Both the position numbers and the translations under genes were made by a program. Source: a virus. From it: 39,675 bases of DNA. Shown piece after piece: positions 39,572 to 39,675 of this stretch. Positions within the stretch are counted from its first letter, which is position 1. Each line of letters starts with the position of its first letter. Below the pieces are notes generated by a model, which worked only from the letters and a program-made list of their open reading frames with translations, was not told the origin of the DNA and did not search any database. The stretch covers positions 1-39,675 of IMG/VR virus record IMGVR_UViG_3300018083_000065; one strand, given 5' to 3'.

Positions 39572-39675
39572 TAGCTATTGACCTTTCCGCCGTTAAGCGC
39601 TTTGTAAGTCCACGTCACCGATTGCACCGTATACGCTTCGACACCGTAATGCTTTGCAACCGTCTGGTATGCACT
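39571..39675 (-). CDS. C-terminal end of a gene cut by the right window edge
   Basis: Thirty-four codons ending VTWTYKALNGGKVNS and TAA, read into the window from the right. Too little is seen to name it. Overlap with the next ATG shows it belongs to the same operon. Confidence 0.6.
   Translation of the reverse strand, partial: SAYQTVAKHYGVEAYTVQSVTWTYKALNGGKVNS

Overview
The window looks like most of the late region, plus parts of the accessory and replication regions, of a double-stranded DNA tailed phage or prophage with a long, non-contractile (siphovirus-type) tail. On the minus strand, read from about 34 kb down to 9 kb, lies an almost unbroken virion block: small terminase, small membrane protein, large terminase, portal fused to a MuF-type domain, gp10-like protein, prohead protease fused to the major capsid protein, probable decoration protein, head-tail connectors, a giant repeat protein, two tail-tube paralogues, tail-assembly chaperones joined by a -1 frameshift, tape measure, tail-tip proteins and a tail fibre. 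Most of these genes overlap by TAATG, ATGA or GTGA, so they are probably translationally coupled. No integrase, lysogeny repressor, endolysin, polymerase or tRNA gene is visible.

Left end (1-6166, minus strand): an HEVAH metallopeptidase/VWA-type protein (cut by the window edge), a MoxR/CobS-like AAA+ ATPase, a B12-dependent class II ribonucleotide reductase, a Cas4-like nuclease and a zinc-finger protein. Three of the five have their own promoter with a TTGACT -35 box, and the first promoter sits inside a perfect 14-bp inverted repeat that looks like an operator. At 6352-8971 a plus-strand cassette carries an AT-rich HNH endonuclease, three proteins with clear membrane helices (one of them DUF2227-like), a proline-rich exported protein, a PT-rich lipoprotein and an unknown protein. 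It also holds a short, highly structured intergenic sequence.

Upstream of the terminase genes is a membrane-anchored CHAT/caspase-like protein (His181/Cys214), coupled by TAATG to a two-helix membrane protein. A divergent consensus promoter at 35063-35090 drives six small unknown plus-strand genes. After them comes about 1.07 kb of non-coding, AT-rich DNA with eight direct 12-bp iteron-like repeats, seven TGTGCTAT boxes, nested inverted repeats and long TA tracts. This is the best origin, partition or packaging-site candidate here. It ends at a strong terminator for another minus-strand operon of small genes that runs off the right edge.

Host: not determinable from the window alone. The P/T-rich export linker, the DUF2227-like protein, the monomeric class II reductase and the GHHSF-type virion domain recall Chloroflexota-like bacteria, but this is a weak inference. 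All family assignments come from motif recognition without database searches.
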